A stretch of DNA of 64,000 nucleotides from Deltaproteobacteria bacterium (GTDB lineage: Bacteria > Desulfobacterota > Desulfarculia > Adiutricales > Adiutricaceae): assembly GCA_031263485.1 (NCBI GenBank), contig JAISFS010000089.1, positions 1-64,000 on the forward strand. Direction: 5' to 3'. The notes under the pieces were generated by a model, which saw only the letters and a program-made list of their open reading frames with translations, had not been told where the DNA came from and did no database searches. Both the position numbers and the translations under genes were made by a program. Of the stretch, positions 1 to 9,237 are shown piece after piece (positions within the stretch are counted from its first letter, which is position 1; the number at the start of each line of letters is the position of its first letter).

Positions 1-1
1 A

Positions 2-393
2 ACAAGGGTCATGGACAGGATATTCACAGCGTATCCAACCCTCGGATACAGGAGAATGACAACGATCTTCAACCGGCTGTGGGAATTTCCCGAGCATCTC
101 GCCCTCCTGTCCGAGCGTGACCGCGACGAATGGCCCTATTCGCCGTCAAACCCCATAAACCGCAAGAAGGTCAGTCGCCTCATGGTACTCATGGGACTGG
201 AGGCGGTATACCCCAAGCGCAACCTCAGCAGGCCCAGGGAAAATTTCGGCAAGAAATACCCTTACCTGCTGAAGGGATTGAATATCGACCACCCAAACCA
301 GGTATGGGAAGTGGCATAACCTATATAACCGTACAAAACGGCTTCATGTATCTATATGCAGCGCTGGACATCTACAGCAGGATGATCCTGCCC
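2..393 (+). pseudogene. IS3-family transposase OrfB fragment
   Basis: Remnant of the DDE transposase of an IS3-type insertion sequence. The frame is open at the left window edge. It shows the HTH_21-type region (YPTLGYRRMT, then NRKKVSRLMVLMGL) followed by the linker PYLLKGLNIDHPNQVWEV that precedes the catalytic domain. The frame then breaks: a single missing base near 318 moves the continuation ITYITVQNGFMYLYAALDIYSRMIL into another frame (seen in the 130..780 ORF). Homology stops at about 393, exactly where an oppositely oriented integrase fragment begins, so the catalytic DDE domain is truncated. Non-functional. Family assignment rests on recognisable motifs; the IS3 subgroup is not resolved. 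Confidence 0.8.
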
Positions 394-468
394 CATTCCC
401 CCATCATAAAGCTTCTGAGGCATCTCGGGGGGCTTGAGATTCTTGATTTCCAGGTCTTTCAGGGCCAT
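394..468 (-). pseudogene. Tyrosine integrase N-terminal stub (DUF4102)
   Basis: A start codon at 468, preceded by a strong AGGAGG-type ribosome binding site, opens MALKDLEIKNLKPPEMPQKL, the typical first residues of P4-type phage integrases (arm-binding domain, DUF4102). The match ends after about 25 residues at the junction with the IS3 fragment, so the rest of the integrase is missing. It is probably the 5' end of an integrase destroyed by insertion or deletion. The 352..588 ORF extends upstream of this start without recognisable similarity. Confidence 0.6.
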
Positions 469-612
469 TACGGTACCACCTCCTGCTTGGCAGTTGATAC
501 CGTAAAACCTTCTGGTTGTCAACGGTACCAGGCGGACTTCCGTGGACTTGGGCTCTCCAATGTAAATGCCAAAAAGCCTTATAAACAAAGGACTTCCGGA
601 CTTTTGCAGACT

Positions 613-866
613 TTATCGGACTTTGAAATGGTAGTCCAGGAGCCCCTCGACCCCTTGCTCGATGAATCGTTTCCTCCACTTCCCGACCGTGTCCGGGTCC
701 ATCCGGAGAGCCTGCCGATATCGGCATCGCTCATGCCCTCTCGGCTCAGGAGCACCGTCTTGGCGCGTTCGACAAGGTAGACCGGCAATTTCCTGCTGTT
801 GACCCAGCCAATCAAGAATACCATCACAAAGGAGTTGATGTAGGGACGTTCGGCCGTGCGTGACAT
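613..866 (-). pseudogene. IS630-type transposase N-terminal fragment, frameshifted
   Basis: Starts MSRTAERPY behind a GGAGA ribosome binding site. It contains a helix-turn-helix segment (LVERAKTVLLSREGMSDADI) typical of the IS630/winged-HTH domain. Near 706 the frame changes: the continuation MDPDTVGKWRKRFIEQGVEG lies in a different frame and ends at a TAA at 613-615. No DDE domain follows. The element is therefore a broken N-terminal piece. Family call is from the HTH signature only. Confidence 0.6.
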
Positions 867-1387
867 CTTGCGTCTCCTTTCAGCCCGAACCATAGCATCT
901 TTTCCCTTAGCTGGCTGCCCCAAAACTGCTTATATTCTGCACCAAAACTGCCTATATTTAAATATAGTTATAGTTACTTATTTCCCGATGTTCTAATGCC
1001 TCTGCACACCAGGAATCGACAGCCGTAGACAGCCATGGTCACGTTGGAATAGCCGAGGCGGAACCAACGGAACCCAGACCGACAGGCATCGAAGTCGGCC
1101 CCTGGTCTTCATGCCCATCGGTCGAGGCCTGCCGCGCCCGTGAGCTCATGGGAAGCTCACAGGGGCGGCCAGGCGCTCGAAACGGTCGACTTCAGCATTT
1201 CGCAAGCTCGCATCCGGACTCTCTCCGCGATGATTTCCGCTCCTCACCGGTCGCCCGTGACCAGGCGCATCCGGAGATGCCTCCAGGCAGGAAGAATCGT
1301 CCCCGCCACACGGACATCCAACAGCGCGGACATCCAGCAGCGTTGGCGTCACCGCTGGGTGGCGCGCGCCCGTACCGGTACAGGCTA
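867..1387. other. Intergenic, no gene seen
   Basis: No supported gene. It holds a short AT-rich palindrome (tatatttaaatata, about 952-965) and two nearby copies of caaaactgcYtatat (about 923-957), possibly the end of the IS630-like element. The plus-strand ORFs reaching into 1140-2989 are shadows of the nuoF-like gene. Confidence 0.5.
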
Positions 1388-2683
1388 TCAAATCGCCTCG
1401 GGAAACCTGCCCGCGCTTGCCGAAGGCCGCATGGCGTTCCGCTCGATTTCTTCCGGGAATGCCTTCCAGGCGCTCTTGAGCGCCGCCGTGGCGGCGCGCC
1501 CCAGTCCGCAGAACGATGCCTGGGTCATGACCTCGCAGAGCGACCTCAGCATGTCCAGGGTCCCGCGATCCGCGTGGCCGGGTTCGGCCAGATCCAGGAG
1601 ACATTTCAGTACCGCCGGGTTCCCGTTGCGGCAGGGCGAGCACTTGCCGCAGGACTCCCGGACGAAAAAGCGGGAGACCGCCGCGAGGTAGTCCAGGAGC
1701 GGCACCTCATCGCCCACGGCGACCACCGCCCCGGACCCCACGGCCAGCCCGGCCTTCCTCAGATCGGAGTAGGAGTAGACGGTATCCAGGAGAGCCGGCT
1801 GGACCACCGGGCCGCTCTGCCCGCCCAGATGCAGGAACCCCAGTCGCGATCCCGGCCTCATGCCTCCCCCGTACTCCTGGGAGAAGACGAGTTCGCGGAG
1901 GGTCACGGCGCCCAAAGGAATCTCGTAGACTCCAGGACGCGCCGCGTGGCCGGAAAGGCAGACGAGCTTGGTGCCGCCGCTCTCGGGATGGCCCAGATCC
2001 AGGAAAGCCTTCCCGCCCATGTTCACGATCGCGGGCACGTTCGCGAAGGACTCGACGTTGTTCACCAGGGTCGGCGCCCCGAAGAGCCCCACCTCGGCCA
2101 GATGCGGGGGCTTGATCCTCGGCTTGCCCGCGAGCCCCTGGGTGGAGTTCAGGAGCGCCGAGTTCTCCCCGCAGACGTAGGCGCCTGCCCCCGAGACGAT
2201 CTCGACGTCGAAGTCCAGTCCGCTCCCCAGGATGTCCCTGCCCAGGAGGTTCGCGGCCCTCGCGCTGTCCATGGCGCCCGCGAGCCCCCTCTGGACGGAA
2301 CGGTACTCGCCGCGCACGTAGATGTAACCGGTGGACGACCCGAAGACCCGGCCCGCTATCGCCATGCCCTCGATGAGGAGGAAGGGGGCCCTCTCCATTA
2401 TGAAGCGGTCCTTGAAGGTCCCGGGCTCCCCCTCGTCCGCGTTGCAGACTATATGCTTGGGGAAGCCCTCTATCGCCAGGAGCTGTTCCCACTTGTTCCC
2501 CGCCGGGTAGGCGGCACCCCCGCGGCCCAGGAGCCTGGCCGCCTTCACCTCGGAAATGATCGCCTCCGGGCTCATGCCCAGCGCCTTCCTCAGGCCGGCG
2601 CCGCCGCCCCTGGCCACGTACCGTTCAGCGGACAGCGGATCGGGCTCGTCCGCGCCCTCCATGAGAATCTTCACAGTTCGCAT
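1388..2683 (-). CDS. NuoF-like NADH-binding flavoprotein subunit
   Basis: 431-residue member of the 51-kDa (NuoF/HoxF/HydB) family, which takes electrons from NADH onto FMN and a [4Fe-4S] cluster. Visible motifs: the FMN/NADH glycine-rich loop GRGGAAYPAGNKW, NADEGEPGTFKDR, GAGAYVCGENSALLNS, and the cluster ligands ESCGKCSPCRNG with the distal cysteine in SFCGLGRA. The track ORF is longer (2893), but homology begins at MRTVKILMEG (ATG at 2683), preceded by GGAGG and overlapping the end of the nuoE-like gene by 13 nt, so translation is probably coupled. The length matches NuoF itself, without the extra ferredoxin domains of HydB. No complex I or hydrogenase subunits are nearby, so it is probably an NAD(H) module for another enzyme, perhaps the HdrA/MetFV complex encoded upstream (inference). 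Confidence 0.9.
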   Translation of the reverse strand: MRTVKILMEGADEPDPLSAERYVARGGGAGLRKALGMSPEAIISEVKAARLLGRGGAAYPAGNKWEQLLAIEGFPKHIVCNADEGEPGTFKDRFIMERAPFLLIEGMAIAGRVFGSSTGYIYVRGEYRSVQRGLAGAMDSARAANLLGRDILGSGLDFDVEIVSGAGAYVCGENSALLNSTQGLAGKPRIKPPHLAEVGLFGAPTLVNNVESFANVPAIVNMGGKAFLDLGHPESGGTKLVCLSGHAARPGVYEIPLGAVTLRELVFSQEYGGGMRPGSRLGFLHLGGQSGPVVQPALLDTVYSYSDLRKAGLAVGSGAVVAVGDEVPLLDYLAAVSRFFVRESCGKCSPCRNGNPAVLKCLLDLAEPGHADRGTLDMLRSLCEVMTQASFCGLGRAATAALKSAWKAFPEEIERNAMRPSASAGRFPEAI

Positions 2684-3180
2684 CTCAAGGCCTCCCTCGC
2701 GCCCGGCACGCCGTCCCGGAAGCTCCGGACGAGCGTCTCCGCGTCTTCGGCGGACTTCACCGTGTACGCCTCGTCCCCCACCTTCACCACCGGCGCCCCG
2801 GCGCACCTGCCGCAGCAGCCCGACACCTCCAACGTAAGGGACCCGTCCTCGGAGGTCTCCCCCTCCTCCGCCCCCATGGCCGCGGAGAGCCACTCAAGGA
2901 GCTCGCCCCCGCCGTTTATGAGGCACGGGGGGCTCAGGCAGACCTCCGCCACACAGCGGCCGCGCGGGGTCAGGGAGAACATGCTGTAGAAGGTGAGGAT
3001 CTCGTAGACCCTGGCCAGCGGCACGCCCATGGCCCGCGAGGCCGCGAGCGCCCAGCGAGGCGCCACGTGGCTACTCCCGGACGCCTCCTGGACGTCCAGG
3101 AGGGCGGCGATTATCTGTTGCGGGTCGTTGCGGTAACTCGCGAAGATCGCGAGGACCTCCTTTTCGTCCAGCTCGATCAT
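2671..3180 (-). CDS. NuoE-like [2Fe-2S] subunit
   Basis: 169-residue thioredoxin-fold [2Fe-2S] protein of the 24-kDa (NuoE/HydC/HoxE) family, partner of the NuoF-like flavoprotein encoded just downstream. The N-terminal helical part (residues about 10-70, ending YEILTFYSMFSLTPRG) is typical. The four cluster ligands are seen as C-x4-C in AEVCLSPPC and C-x3-C in SGCCGRC. The start at 3180 is supported by an AGGAGGG ribosome binding site. The pair forms a two-gene unit at the downstream end of the C1 cluster. Confidence 0.9.
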   Translation of the reverse strand: MIELDEKEVLAIFASYRNDPQQIIAALLDVQEASGSSHVAPRWALAASRAMGVPLARVYEILTFYSMFSLTPRGRCVAEVCLSPPCLINGGGELLEWLSAAMGAEEGETSEDGSLTLEVSGCCGRCAGAPVVKVGDEAYTVKSAEDAETLVRSFRDGVPGAREALRCEL

Positions 3181-3252
3181 GAATGGTCCCTCCTAAGGGC
3201 AGCCGCCCCGTCGGGCGGCATAATGCCGCGCCCACCGGGGGGGGGCGCGGGG

Positions 3253-3372
3253 CTTCTCGCGGCGACCGGCCGGAGGCTTCGCCAGGCGACCAGTGTGAGG
3301 CTTCTTCCGGCGACCGGCCTGAGACTTCTCCCTGCGACCGATAAGAGGCTTCTCCTGGCGGTCGGCATGTGG
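3253..3372. repeat. 24-bp tandem repeat, five copies
   Basis: Five contiguous degenerate units of 24 bp, beginning at 3253, 3277, 3301, 3325 and 3349 (consensus cttctcctggcgaccggcc plus gagg), in the 410-bp gap between folD and the nuoE-like gene. Because 24 is a multiple of three they translate as an 8-residue repeat on both strands. No homologous protein is recognised and I treat them as non-coding. Nothing else is seen in 3181-3590. Confidence 0.85.
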
Positions 3373-3590
3373 CTTCGCCCCCGGACGCGGGAGCAAGATT
3401 GCCTGTTCAATGACGATACCTATGGCGACAGGCACCTCGGCATGGACTGCAAACCCTGACGGTTTTCGGCGTCTCGGCGCAGGGGAGTGCGCCGCCGCCC
3501 GGCATACCGCCCATCCTCACACCGCCTTCCGGCAGGCCGCCCCTCGGCGCACCGCCGCCCGGCAAGCCGCCCCCTCTCGGGAAGCGGTCT

Positions 3591-4466
3591 TCAGGCCACG
3601 GCGGCGCCCGTGCGCCTCTCGCTCAGGCGCACGGCCTTCATGAGGTTCCTGAAAATGAGCGCCGAGGTGAGCGAACCCACCCCTCCTGGCACCGGCGAAA
3701 GCCTGGCCACGACCTCGGCGGCCATTGGATCGACGTCGCCCGCGATCTTCCCGTTCGGCAGGACGGATATGCCCGCGTCCACCACCGTCTGGCCGGGGCG
3801 GAGCATGGAGGGGACTATGAGACCGGCCCTGCCTGCGGCGGTAAAGACTATCTCCGCCCCGGACACTACCCCGGCCAGATCCGCCGTCCGGGAATGGCAG
3901 ACCGTCACCGTGGCGCTCATCTTCACGAGCATCACCGCGAGAGGCAGGCCCACTGTCTCCCCGCGTCCGACCACCGCCACGCTCCTGCCCTCCGGGCTCA
4001 CGCCGGCCTCTTCAAGGAGCGCGAGGCACGCCAGCGGCGTGACGGGGAACAGGGCGTCCTCGTCGTCTCCCCGCAAGAGCTTGCCTCGGTTCACGAGATG
4101 CGTGCCGTCCACGTCCTTGGCGGGGTCCAGCTCCGCGAGGACCCGGGCGAGGCTCACCTGCGGCGGCAGGGGGAGTTCCACCATGACGCCGTGTGTGCCT
4201 GGGTCCGCCGAAAGCCTCCCGACCTCCGCAACGACCGCGGCCTCGGAGACGTCCGCGGGTAGCGAGCTCAACTCCACTTCCACTCCCAACTCCGAACCCA
4301 TACGGATTTTCGAGCGGGAGTAGGCGCCGGACGCCCCGTGCTCGCCCACCAGAACCACGCCTAGCCTGGGCCGGATCCCCCTCGCCCGGGCCTCCCCGAC
4401 CTCGGCCGCGATGCCCGCCTTGATGCGGGCCGCCGCATCGGCCGCCTTCAATATGATGGCTGTCAT
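3591..4466 (-). CDS. folD: Methylene-THF dehydrogenase / methenyl-THF cyclohydrolase FolD
   Basis: 291 residues, normal length for FolD, which oxidises or reduces 5,10-methylene-THF/methenyl-THF with NAD(P) and usually hydrolyses methenyl-THF too. Seen: the catalytic Tyr/Lys pair in SGAYSRSKIRMG, DPAKDVDGTH, the nucleotide-binding loop GRGETVGLPLAVML, and PVPGGVGSLT near the C-terminus. The ribosome binding site AGGAGG precedes ATG at 4466. Oddity: the conserved VQLPLP motif reads VELPLP, so the glutamine tied to the cyclohydrolase step in this family is replaced by glutamate. Because fchA lies just upstream, FolD here may act mainly as the dehydrogenase (inference). Confidence 0.93.
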   Translation of the reverse strand: MTAIILKAADAAARIKAGIAAEVGEARARGIRPRLGVVLVGEHGASGAYSRSKIRMGSELGVEVELSSLPADVSEAAVVAEVGRLSADPGTHGVMVELPLPPQVSLARVLAELDPAKDVDGTHLVNRGKLLRGDDEDALFPVTPLACLALLEEAGVSPEGRSVAVVGRGETVGLPLAVMLVKMSATVTVCHSRTADLAGVVSGAEIVFTAAGRAGLIVPSMLRPGQTVVDAGISVLPNGKIAGDVDPMAAEVVARLSPVPGGVGSLTSALIFRNLMKAVRLSERRTGAAVA

Positions 4467-4647
4467 CTGGTTGCCTCCTGAACCCGCCGCGCGGGCTCGC
4501 TCCCGCTTGCTGAATCGGCCGCGGGAAAGTCTGATCCTTAGAAAGTCTGATCCTTGACTTCCGGACCCGTTGCCCGGCAGGGGCCCTCGGGACCGGAACG
4601 ACGCTGGCCCGGCAGCGGGCCCCCGGCTGAACCCGTGAACGGTCCCT

Positions 4648-5298
4648 TCAGCGCCTCCTGGTCTCCACCAGGCTCATGGTCTCTTCCATGACGCCGCCCG
4701 TGCGGGCGAGAATCTCCGCTTTCCGGGCCTTGACCTCCGCCAGAAGCTCCCCATCGTCCAGCGAGGGCAGGTTCACGTCCACCGAGAGCATGGCGGCGCG
4801 GACCACGGCCTCCAGAAGAACTGCCCCCACACCGCAGTCGTTCACGGCACCAGCGTTTCCGAAGGCTGCGAGCCTGCGGTTCAGATCCAGGAGATCGGCC
4901 GCCTTGCGGGCTATCTCCAGCGGTGCCGTGACCGCCTGCCGCATGGCCGACCTGACCGCGAGGCTTCTCGCCTCCGTTTCGGACGGGCCGGTCCCGCGGA
5001 TGCGGCGGGCCCGCATCACCGCGTCGAAGGCCTCCATATCGGCCGCCGCCAGGCGCCTGAAGTCCTCCATGCCCTCCCGGAACGCCCCGGCCATGGCTTC
5101 CGCCTCGGGCCGACGTTCCTCGTAGCCCTTCTTGCCGAGGGTGAGGTTGGCCACCATGGATCCCATCGCGGCGCCCAGCGCCCCTGCGGCGGCGGCGATG
5201 CTCCCGCCCCCGGGCACATGGCTCCCGGAAGCGGCGGCGGCCAGGAAATCCTCGAACGGCGCATTGAAGTCATGGCTGCAGGCTTGTACAGAGGTCAT
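4648..5298 (-). CDS. fchA: Cyclodeaminase-family methenyl-THF cyclohydrolase FchA
   Basis: 216-residue protein of the formiminotransferase-cyclodeaminase family (cyclodeaminase domain only). In acetogens the stand-alone form, FchA, converts 10-formyl-THF to 5,10-methenyl-THF. Seen: the family N-terminal signature PGGGSIAAAAGALGAAMGSM and VANLTLGKKGYE, then the helical bundle with NAGAVNDCGVGAVLLEAVVRAA. It sits between fhs and folD, exactly where this step is needed. The start at 5298 has a modest AAAGG ribosome binding site. It could instead act on formimino-THF, but no formiminotransferase is nearby. Confidence 0.88.
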   Translation of the reverse strand: MTSVQACSHDFNAPFEDFLAAAASGSHVPGGGSIAAAAGALGAAMGSMVANLTLGKKGYEERRPEAEAMAGAFREGMEDFRRLAAADMEAFDAVMRARRIRGTGPSETEARSLAVRSAMRQAVTAPLEIARKAADLLDLNRRLAAFGNAGAVNDCGVGAVLLEAVVRAAMLSVDVNLPSLDDGELLAEVKARKAEILARTGGVMEETMSLVETRRR

Positions 5299-6065
5299 TG
5301 CAAGTGCCTTTCCCGGGCATCGTGCCCGGAGCAGTTCACGGCCGGTCTCCGCGGCCGGTCGAAGGCGGGTTCCTATCCGCGAGCCCGGAGGCCCGGAGGC
5401 GGCAGGCTATGCGGGCTTAGCAGGCTATACAGGCGAGCGGGCGGGGCGACCGGAACGAACGTCTTGAGCCGGCACGGAATGCGTGCATACCCGGATACGC
5501 GCTTCCGAACGCGATAGCCGGGACCGCCTGCAAGGAGACGGGCAGGGCCCGCCGCCCTCCCTCTCCCGGGGAGGCGGGGAAAACCGGAAGAGGGAGCGTC
5601 GGCCAGGGGCTCCCCAGCCTGGACATTGACCGTTCATGGCCGACGCGTGGCGGGCTTCCCGCCCATGGGCCGGACCCCCGGGCGGGAAGGCCGTACCGGC
5701 CCGGACGGAGTCCCCCGTCGATGGGCCTGCGGAAATGCGGCCGACGGAAAGCCGCCGACGGTAAACGGGCTTGAGGAATTAAGGCCGACGCAAAACGGGC
5801 TGGCGGACAGCCGCCAGAGGTAAACGGGATTGCGGAATCAAGGCCGCCGAAAAACGGACCTGCTGACTGCCGACTTCTGGCAAATTGATTTGCGGAAAGC
5901 GCGTTTGCGGAGCGCACGTTTTTGGAATGCGGACACGCCGAAACCGATTCGCAAGATGCGGACCGGCGCGTCCCCAACCGGGACGGAGACCGCCGCCCCG
6001 CCGGAAATCAGCTTCGGCAGGCATTCCGGTACCGGCGCCGCCCACGGATTCACGGGGGCGCGTCC
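5299..6065. other. Intergenic with degenerate short repeats
   Basis: 767 bp between fhs and fchA. The part from about 5720 to 5940 is built of imperfect quasi-15-bp units (variants of ttgcggaaagcgcg and gccgacggaaa) that yield Arg/Ala-rich pentad-like peptides on either strand. No recognisable gene, terminator or riboswitch was found. Confidence 0.5.
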
Positions 6066-7844
6066 CTAGAACAGCCCCCTCACCTTCCCGGTGTCGGTGT
6101 CCACGTCGATCTTGCGGTAGGCCGGATCCGAGCTCATGCCCGGCATGAGCGAGATGCCGCCGACCACCGGGACCACGAAGCCGGCTCCTCCGTACAGGAG
6201 CACGTCCCTGACGAAGAGTCGGAAACCCTTGGGCACGCCCTTGAGCATCGGGTCGCCGGAAAGCGACAGGTGGGTCTTCACCATGCACAGCCCGTACCTG
6301 GAGACGACCGGGTCGGCCTGGTGCCGCGCGAGCTTCGACTCGGCCTCGCGGGCCCAGTCCACGCCGTCGGCCCCGTAGACCTCCCTGGCGATGAGTTCCA
6401 CCCGTTCCTTGAGGGGCATCGACAGCTCGTAGAGGAAGCGGAACTCGCTCGGCTCGTCGCAGGCCTCCTTCACGGCGTCAGCGAGCTCGAGTGCCCCCTC
6501 GCCGCCCTTGAGCCAGTGCTCGGACACGGCCACCCTGGCGCCCTCCGCCTCGCAGGCGCGGCGGACAATCTCTATCTCCTCCCGGGTGTCCGTGACGAAC
6601 CCGTTGATGCAGACTACCGGGCTTATCCCGCTCTTCCTCACCGTGCGCACGTGGTGGAGGAGGTTGGGCAACCCTTTTTCGACCAGCTCCGGATTCGGCA
6701 TCCCGTACTCTGGGGGGAGCGGGTTTCCCGGCTTCGGGACCGGGGCGCCCCCGTGGCACTTGAGCGCGCGCACCGTCGCCACGATTACCGCGGCGTCGGG
6801 CCTCAATCCCGAATAGCGGCACTTGAGGTTCCAGAACTTCTCGAACCCTATGTCCGCCGCGAACCCGGACTCGGTCACGTGGTAGTCGGAGAGCTTCAGG
6901 GCCAGGCGATCGGCGACAATCGAGCTCTGGCCGATCGCTATGTTCGCGAAGGGGCCCGCATGCACGAAGCACGGCTGACCCTCCAGGGTCTGCATCAGGT
7001 TCGGATTCATAGCCTCGACCATCCAGGCGCACATGGCGCCGGCGACCTCCAGGTCCTCCGCTGTCACGGCTTTCCCGGTCCAGTCGTAGCCGACGATGAT
7101 CCTGCCCAACCGTTCCCTCAGATCCTTAAGGTCGCTCGCGACCGCCAGGACCGCCATCACCTCGGAACTGACCGCGATGTCGAAGCGCGACTCCATCAGG
7201 TACCCGTCGGACTTGCCGCCCAGCCCGACCATGACGCGCCGGAGGCACTGGCAGGTGAAGTCCATGACGAAGCCGATATTCACGCGGGACGGGTCGATGT
7301 CCAGGCGTCTCAGGCTCCGTTTGGCCAGGAACCTGTCGTCGTGGTTGAACTCGTGCTGCATCCTCGCGTTCAGGGCGGTCATGCAGAGGTTGTGGGCGTT
7401 CATGACGGAGTTGATGTCCCCCGTGAGGCCCAGCGAGAACGGGGCGAGCGGCGCGCACTGGCTCATGCCGCCCCCCGCGGCGGAGCCCTTGATGTTCATG
7501 GTTGGCCCGCCCGAGGGCTGGCGGATGGCGGCGGAGACCTTCAGCCCCCTCAGGCCCATGCCCTGCACGAGCCCCATGGTCGTGGTGCTCTTGCCCTCCC
7601 CCAGCGGGGTCGGGGTGATGGCCGTGACGTCGATGTACTTGCCGTCCGGCCTGTCCTTGAGCCTCCCGAAGGCGCTCATGTAGTCGATCTTGGCCACGTA
7701 GTGCCCGTGGGGGAGGATCTCGTCGTCCAGAAGCCCTATGCTCGCGCCGAGATCGCGGACCTTCGTCAGACCCGGCTCGGCCGCCTCGGCTATCTGATAG
7801 TCCTTCGCGCCCTTAAGCGTGTAATCCTGCCATCTCAAAGCCAT
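6066..7844 (-). CDS. fhs: Formate--tetrahydrofolate ligase
   Basis: 592-residue formyl-THF synthetase, which activates formate with ATP and THF to 10-formyl-THF, the entry step of the methyl branch of the Wood-Ljungdahl pathway. Seen: the P-loop region [16 protein letters not shown], the adjacent [19 protein letters not shown], and [16 protein letters not shown] and [13 protein letters not shown], all characteristic. Length is somewhat above the usual ~560. The track ORF starts at 7976, but homology and a GGAGG ribosome binding site support [10 protein letters not shown] with ATG at 7844. A formate transporter gene lies upstream in the same direction, and fchA/folD lie downstream. Confidence 0.96.
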   Translation of the reverse strand: MALRWQDYTLKGAKDYQIAEAAEPGLTKVRDLGASIGLLDDEILPHGHYVAKIDYMSAFGRLKDRPDGKYIDVTAITPTPLGEGKSTTTMGLVQGMGLRGLKVSAAIRQPSGGPTMNIKGSAAGGGMSQCAPLAPFSLGLTGDINSVMNAHNLCMTALNARMQHEFNHDDRFLAKRSLRRLDIDPSRVNIGFVMDFTCQCLRRVMVGLGGKSDGYLMESRFDIAVSSEVMAVLAVASDLKDLRERLGRIIVGYDWTGKAVTAEDLEVAGAMCAWMVEAMNPNLMQTLEGQPCFVHAGPFANIAIGQSSIVADRLALKLSDYHVTESGFAADIGFEKFWNLKCRYSGLRPDAAVIVATVRALKCHGGAPVPKPGNPLPPEYGMPNPELVEKGLPNLLHHVRTVRKSGISPVVCINGFVTDTREEIEIVRRACEAEGARVAVSEHWLKGGEGALELADAVKEACDEPSEFRFLYELSMPLKERVELIAREVYGADGVDWAREAESKLARHQADPVVSRYGLCMVKTHLSLSGDPMLKGVPKGFRLFVRDVLLYGGAGFVVPVVGGISLMPGMSSDPAYRKIDVDTDTGKVRGLF

Positions 7845-8070
7845 TGTGCCCTCCCTCGGGAGAACCGCCGCCGACCCGGCCGCGGTAAGATAGATTGAAT
7901 TCGCGTCGCGCGCGGCGGGATCCGTCCCTCGCTTGCGGCCCGCATAAGGCCGAAAACGTCCGGGTTCCGCCCTCATCGTCTCATCGAAAAGTCACATGAA
8001 GCTTCGCGCCGCGGTCCTCAGACCAGCTCCGTAGGCCTCAACGTCCACAGGTCTGGCCCGATCCGACCGT

Positions 8071-8240
8071 CCGGCAAGGCCATCCGTTCCTGCCGTAAGA
8101 TTCCGGCAGTCCGGCAAGGCTATCCGTTCCTGCCGTAAGATTCCCTCAGTCCGGCAAGGCTATCCGTTCCTGCCGTAAGATACCCGCAGTCCGGCAAGGC
8201 TATCCGTTCCTGCCGTAAGATTCCCGCAGTCCGGCAAGTG
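8071..8240. repeat. 40-bp tandem repeat upstream of fhs
   Basis: Units starting at 8071, 8111, 8151, 8191 and 8231, each ccggcaaggctatccgttcc plus tgccgtaagattcccgcagt, four nearly identical copies plus a partial one. A diverged unit recurs near 8322. Copies are contiguous with no spacers, so this is not a CRISPR. They lie in the 514-bp gap between focA and fhs, where I see no other gene. Confidence 0.9.
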
Positions 8241-8358
8241 CATCCTGTACAGAAGTCGGCTACGGAAGTCGGCTACGGAAGTCAGGCAAGGACATCGTTC
8301 CTGCCTCGGCACCGACCGTCCGGCAAGGCCAACCGTTCCAACCGCAAGCTCCGGCCGA

Positions 8359-9237
8359 TCAGCCCTTCACCGCCGTCCCGGTAGTTCCGCCTCCCAACGG
8401 CTTCGCTCCCAGGCCCAGGCAGTAAGGGGCGGCAACGAACAGCGCCCCGCCTACCACGTTCCCCAAGGTCACCGGCAAAAGATTGCCGATGAGGAAGTCG
8501 CCCCAGCCGAACGCTGCGGCGAGGGCTCCCGGGGCAGCGAGGTAGCCCGGGTCTGAGGCCGCGAGCATGCCTGCGGGGATGAAGAACATGTTGGCCACGC
8601 TGTGCTCCATGCCGAGCGCCACGAACCCGAATATCGGCGGCCAGATGAGAATGGCTTTCGCCGCGCCGCTCGCGGTGGACAGGCTCATGAACACCGCAAG
8701 GCACACCAGCTGGTTGCAGAGTATGCCTTTGGCGAACAGCGTCCAGAATCCCTGCGAGCATTTGGCGGCTGCGAGCTTGACCACGTACAGCGCAAGGGGC
8801 GGCGGGCCACCGTCCCCGCTTTCCAGGTAGATTCCGGTCCAATGGATCATGTACGCCAAAAGGAGCGAACCCGCGAGGTTACCCGTCCAGGAAAGGGCCA
8901 GCGCCCTCGTGCCCGCATGGATCCCGGCCCTGCCCCTCATCATCGCCCCGAACACGTACATGACGTCCCCGGTGAAAAGCGCCGCGCCGCCGAAGACGAC
9001 CAGCAGGAGCCCCAGCGGGAAGGTTCCCGCGAAAAGGAGCTTGCCGATTGAGCCCCACTCCGCTGGCACGCCGCAACCGGCACGTATGGCGAGTGCCCCG
9101 CCGAAGGCAATGTAGATTCCGGCCAGCATGGAGGCTAACAGAAGCCTCCCCGCAGGGGCGCTGGCCCTCGCCGCCCCCAGGGCGCAGACGGCCTCAGCCG
9201 TCTCGGGCACCGTCTTCAGGCTGCTCACGTCGTTCAT
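8359..9237 (-). CDS. Formate/nitrite transporter (FNT) family protein, probably FocA-type
   Basis: 292-residue inner-membrane channel of the FNT family with six hydrophobic segments. Signature motifs seen: FAKGILCNQLVCLAVFMSLS and FVALGMEHSVANMFFIPAGM, which includes the pore-gating histidine in EHSVANM. Its place next to fhs makes formate the likely substrate (inference); the family also includes nitrite and hydrosulfide channels. The track ORF begins at 9417, but the extra N-terminal part is low-complexity repeat translation. MNDVSSLKTV (ATG at 9237, AGGT upstream) is the better start. Confidence 0.9.
   Translation of the reverse strand: MNDVSSLKTVPETAEAVCALGAARASAPAGRLLLASMLAGIYIAFGGALAIRAGCGVPAEWGSIGKLLFAGTFPLGLLLVVFGGAALFTGDVMYVFGAMMRGRAGIHAGTRALALSWTGNLAGSLLLAYMIHWTGIYLESGDGGPPPLALYVVKLAAAKCSQGFWTLFAKGILCNQLVCLAVFMSLSTASGAAKAILIWPPIFGFVALGMEHSVANMFFIPAGMLAASDPGYLAAPGALAAAFGWGDFLIGNLLPVTLGNVVGGALFVAAPYCLGLGAKPLGGGTTGTAVKG

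Noticed and set aside
1148-2989. 613-aa plus-strand ORF
   Set aside because: Antisense shadow of the nuoF/nuoE-like genes, which show complete family motifs on the other strand; high GC keeps the opposite frame open.
5720-6053. Pentapeptide-repeat protein
   Set aside because: The A(F/L)RKR-like pentads appear in several frames and both strands from short DNA repeats; there is no sustained A(D/N)LXX pattern and no ribosome binding site.
5922-7898. 658-aa plus-strand ORF opposite fhs
   Set aside because: His/Asp/Gly-rich antisense translation of fhs with no family motifs.
8071-8240. Possible CRISPR array
   Set aside because: Repeat units are contiguous 40-mers without unique spacers, and no cas genes are present.
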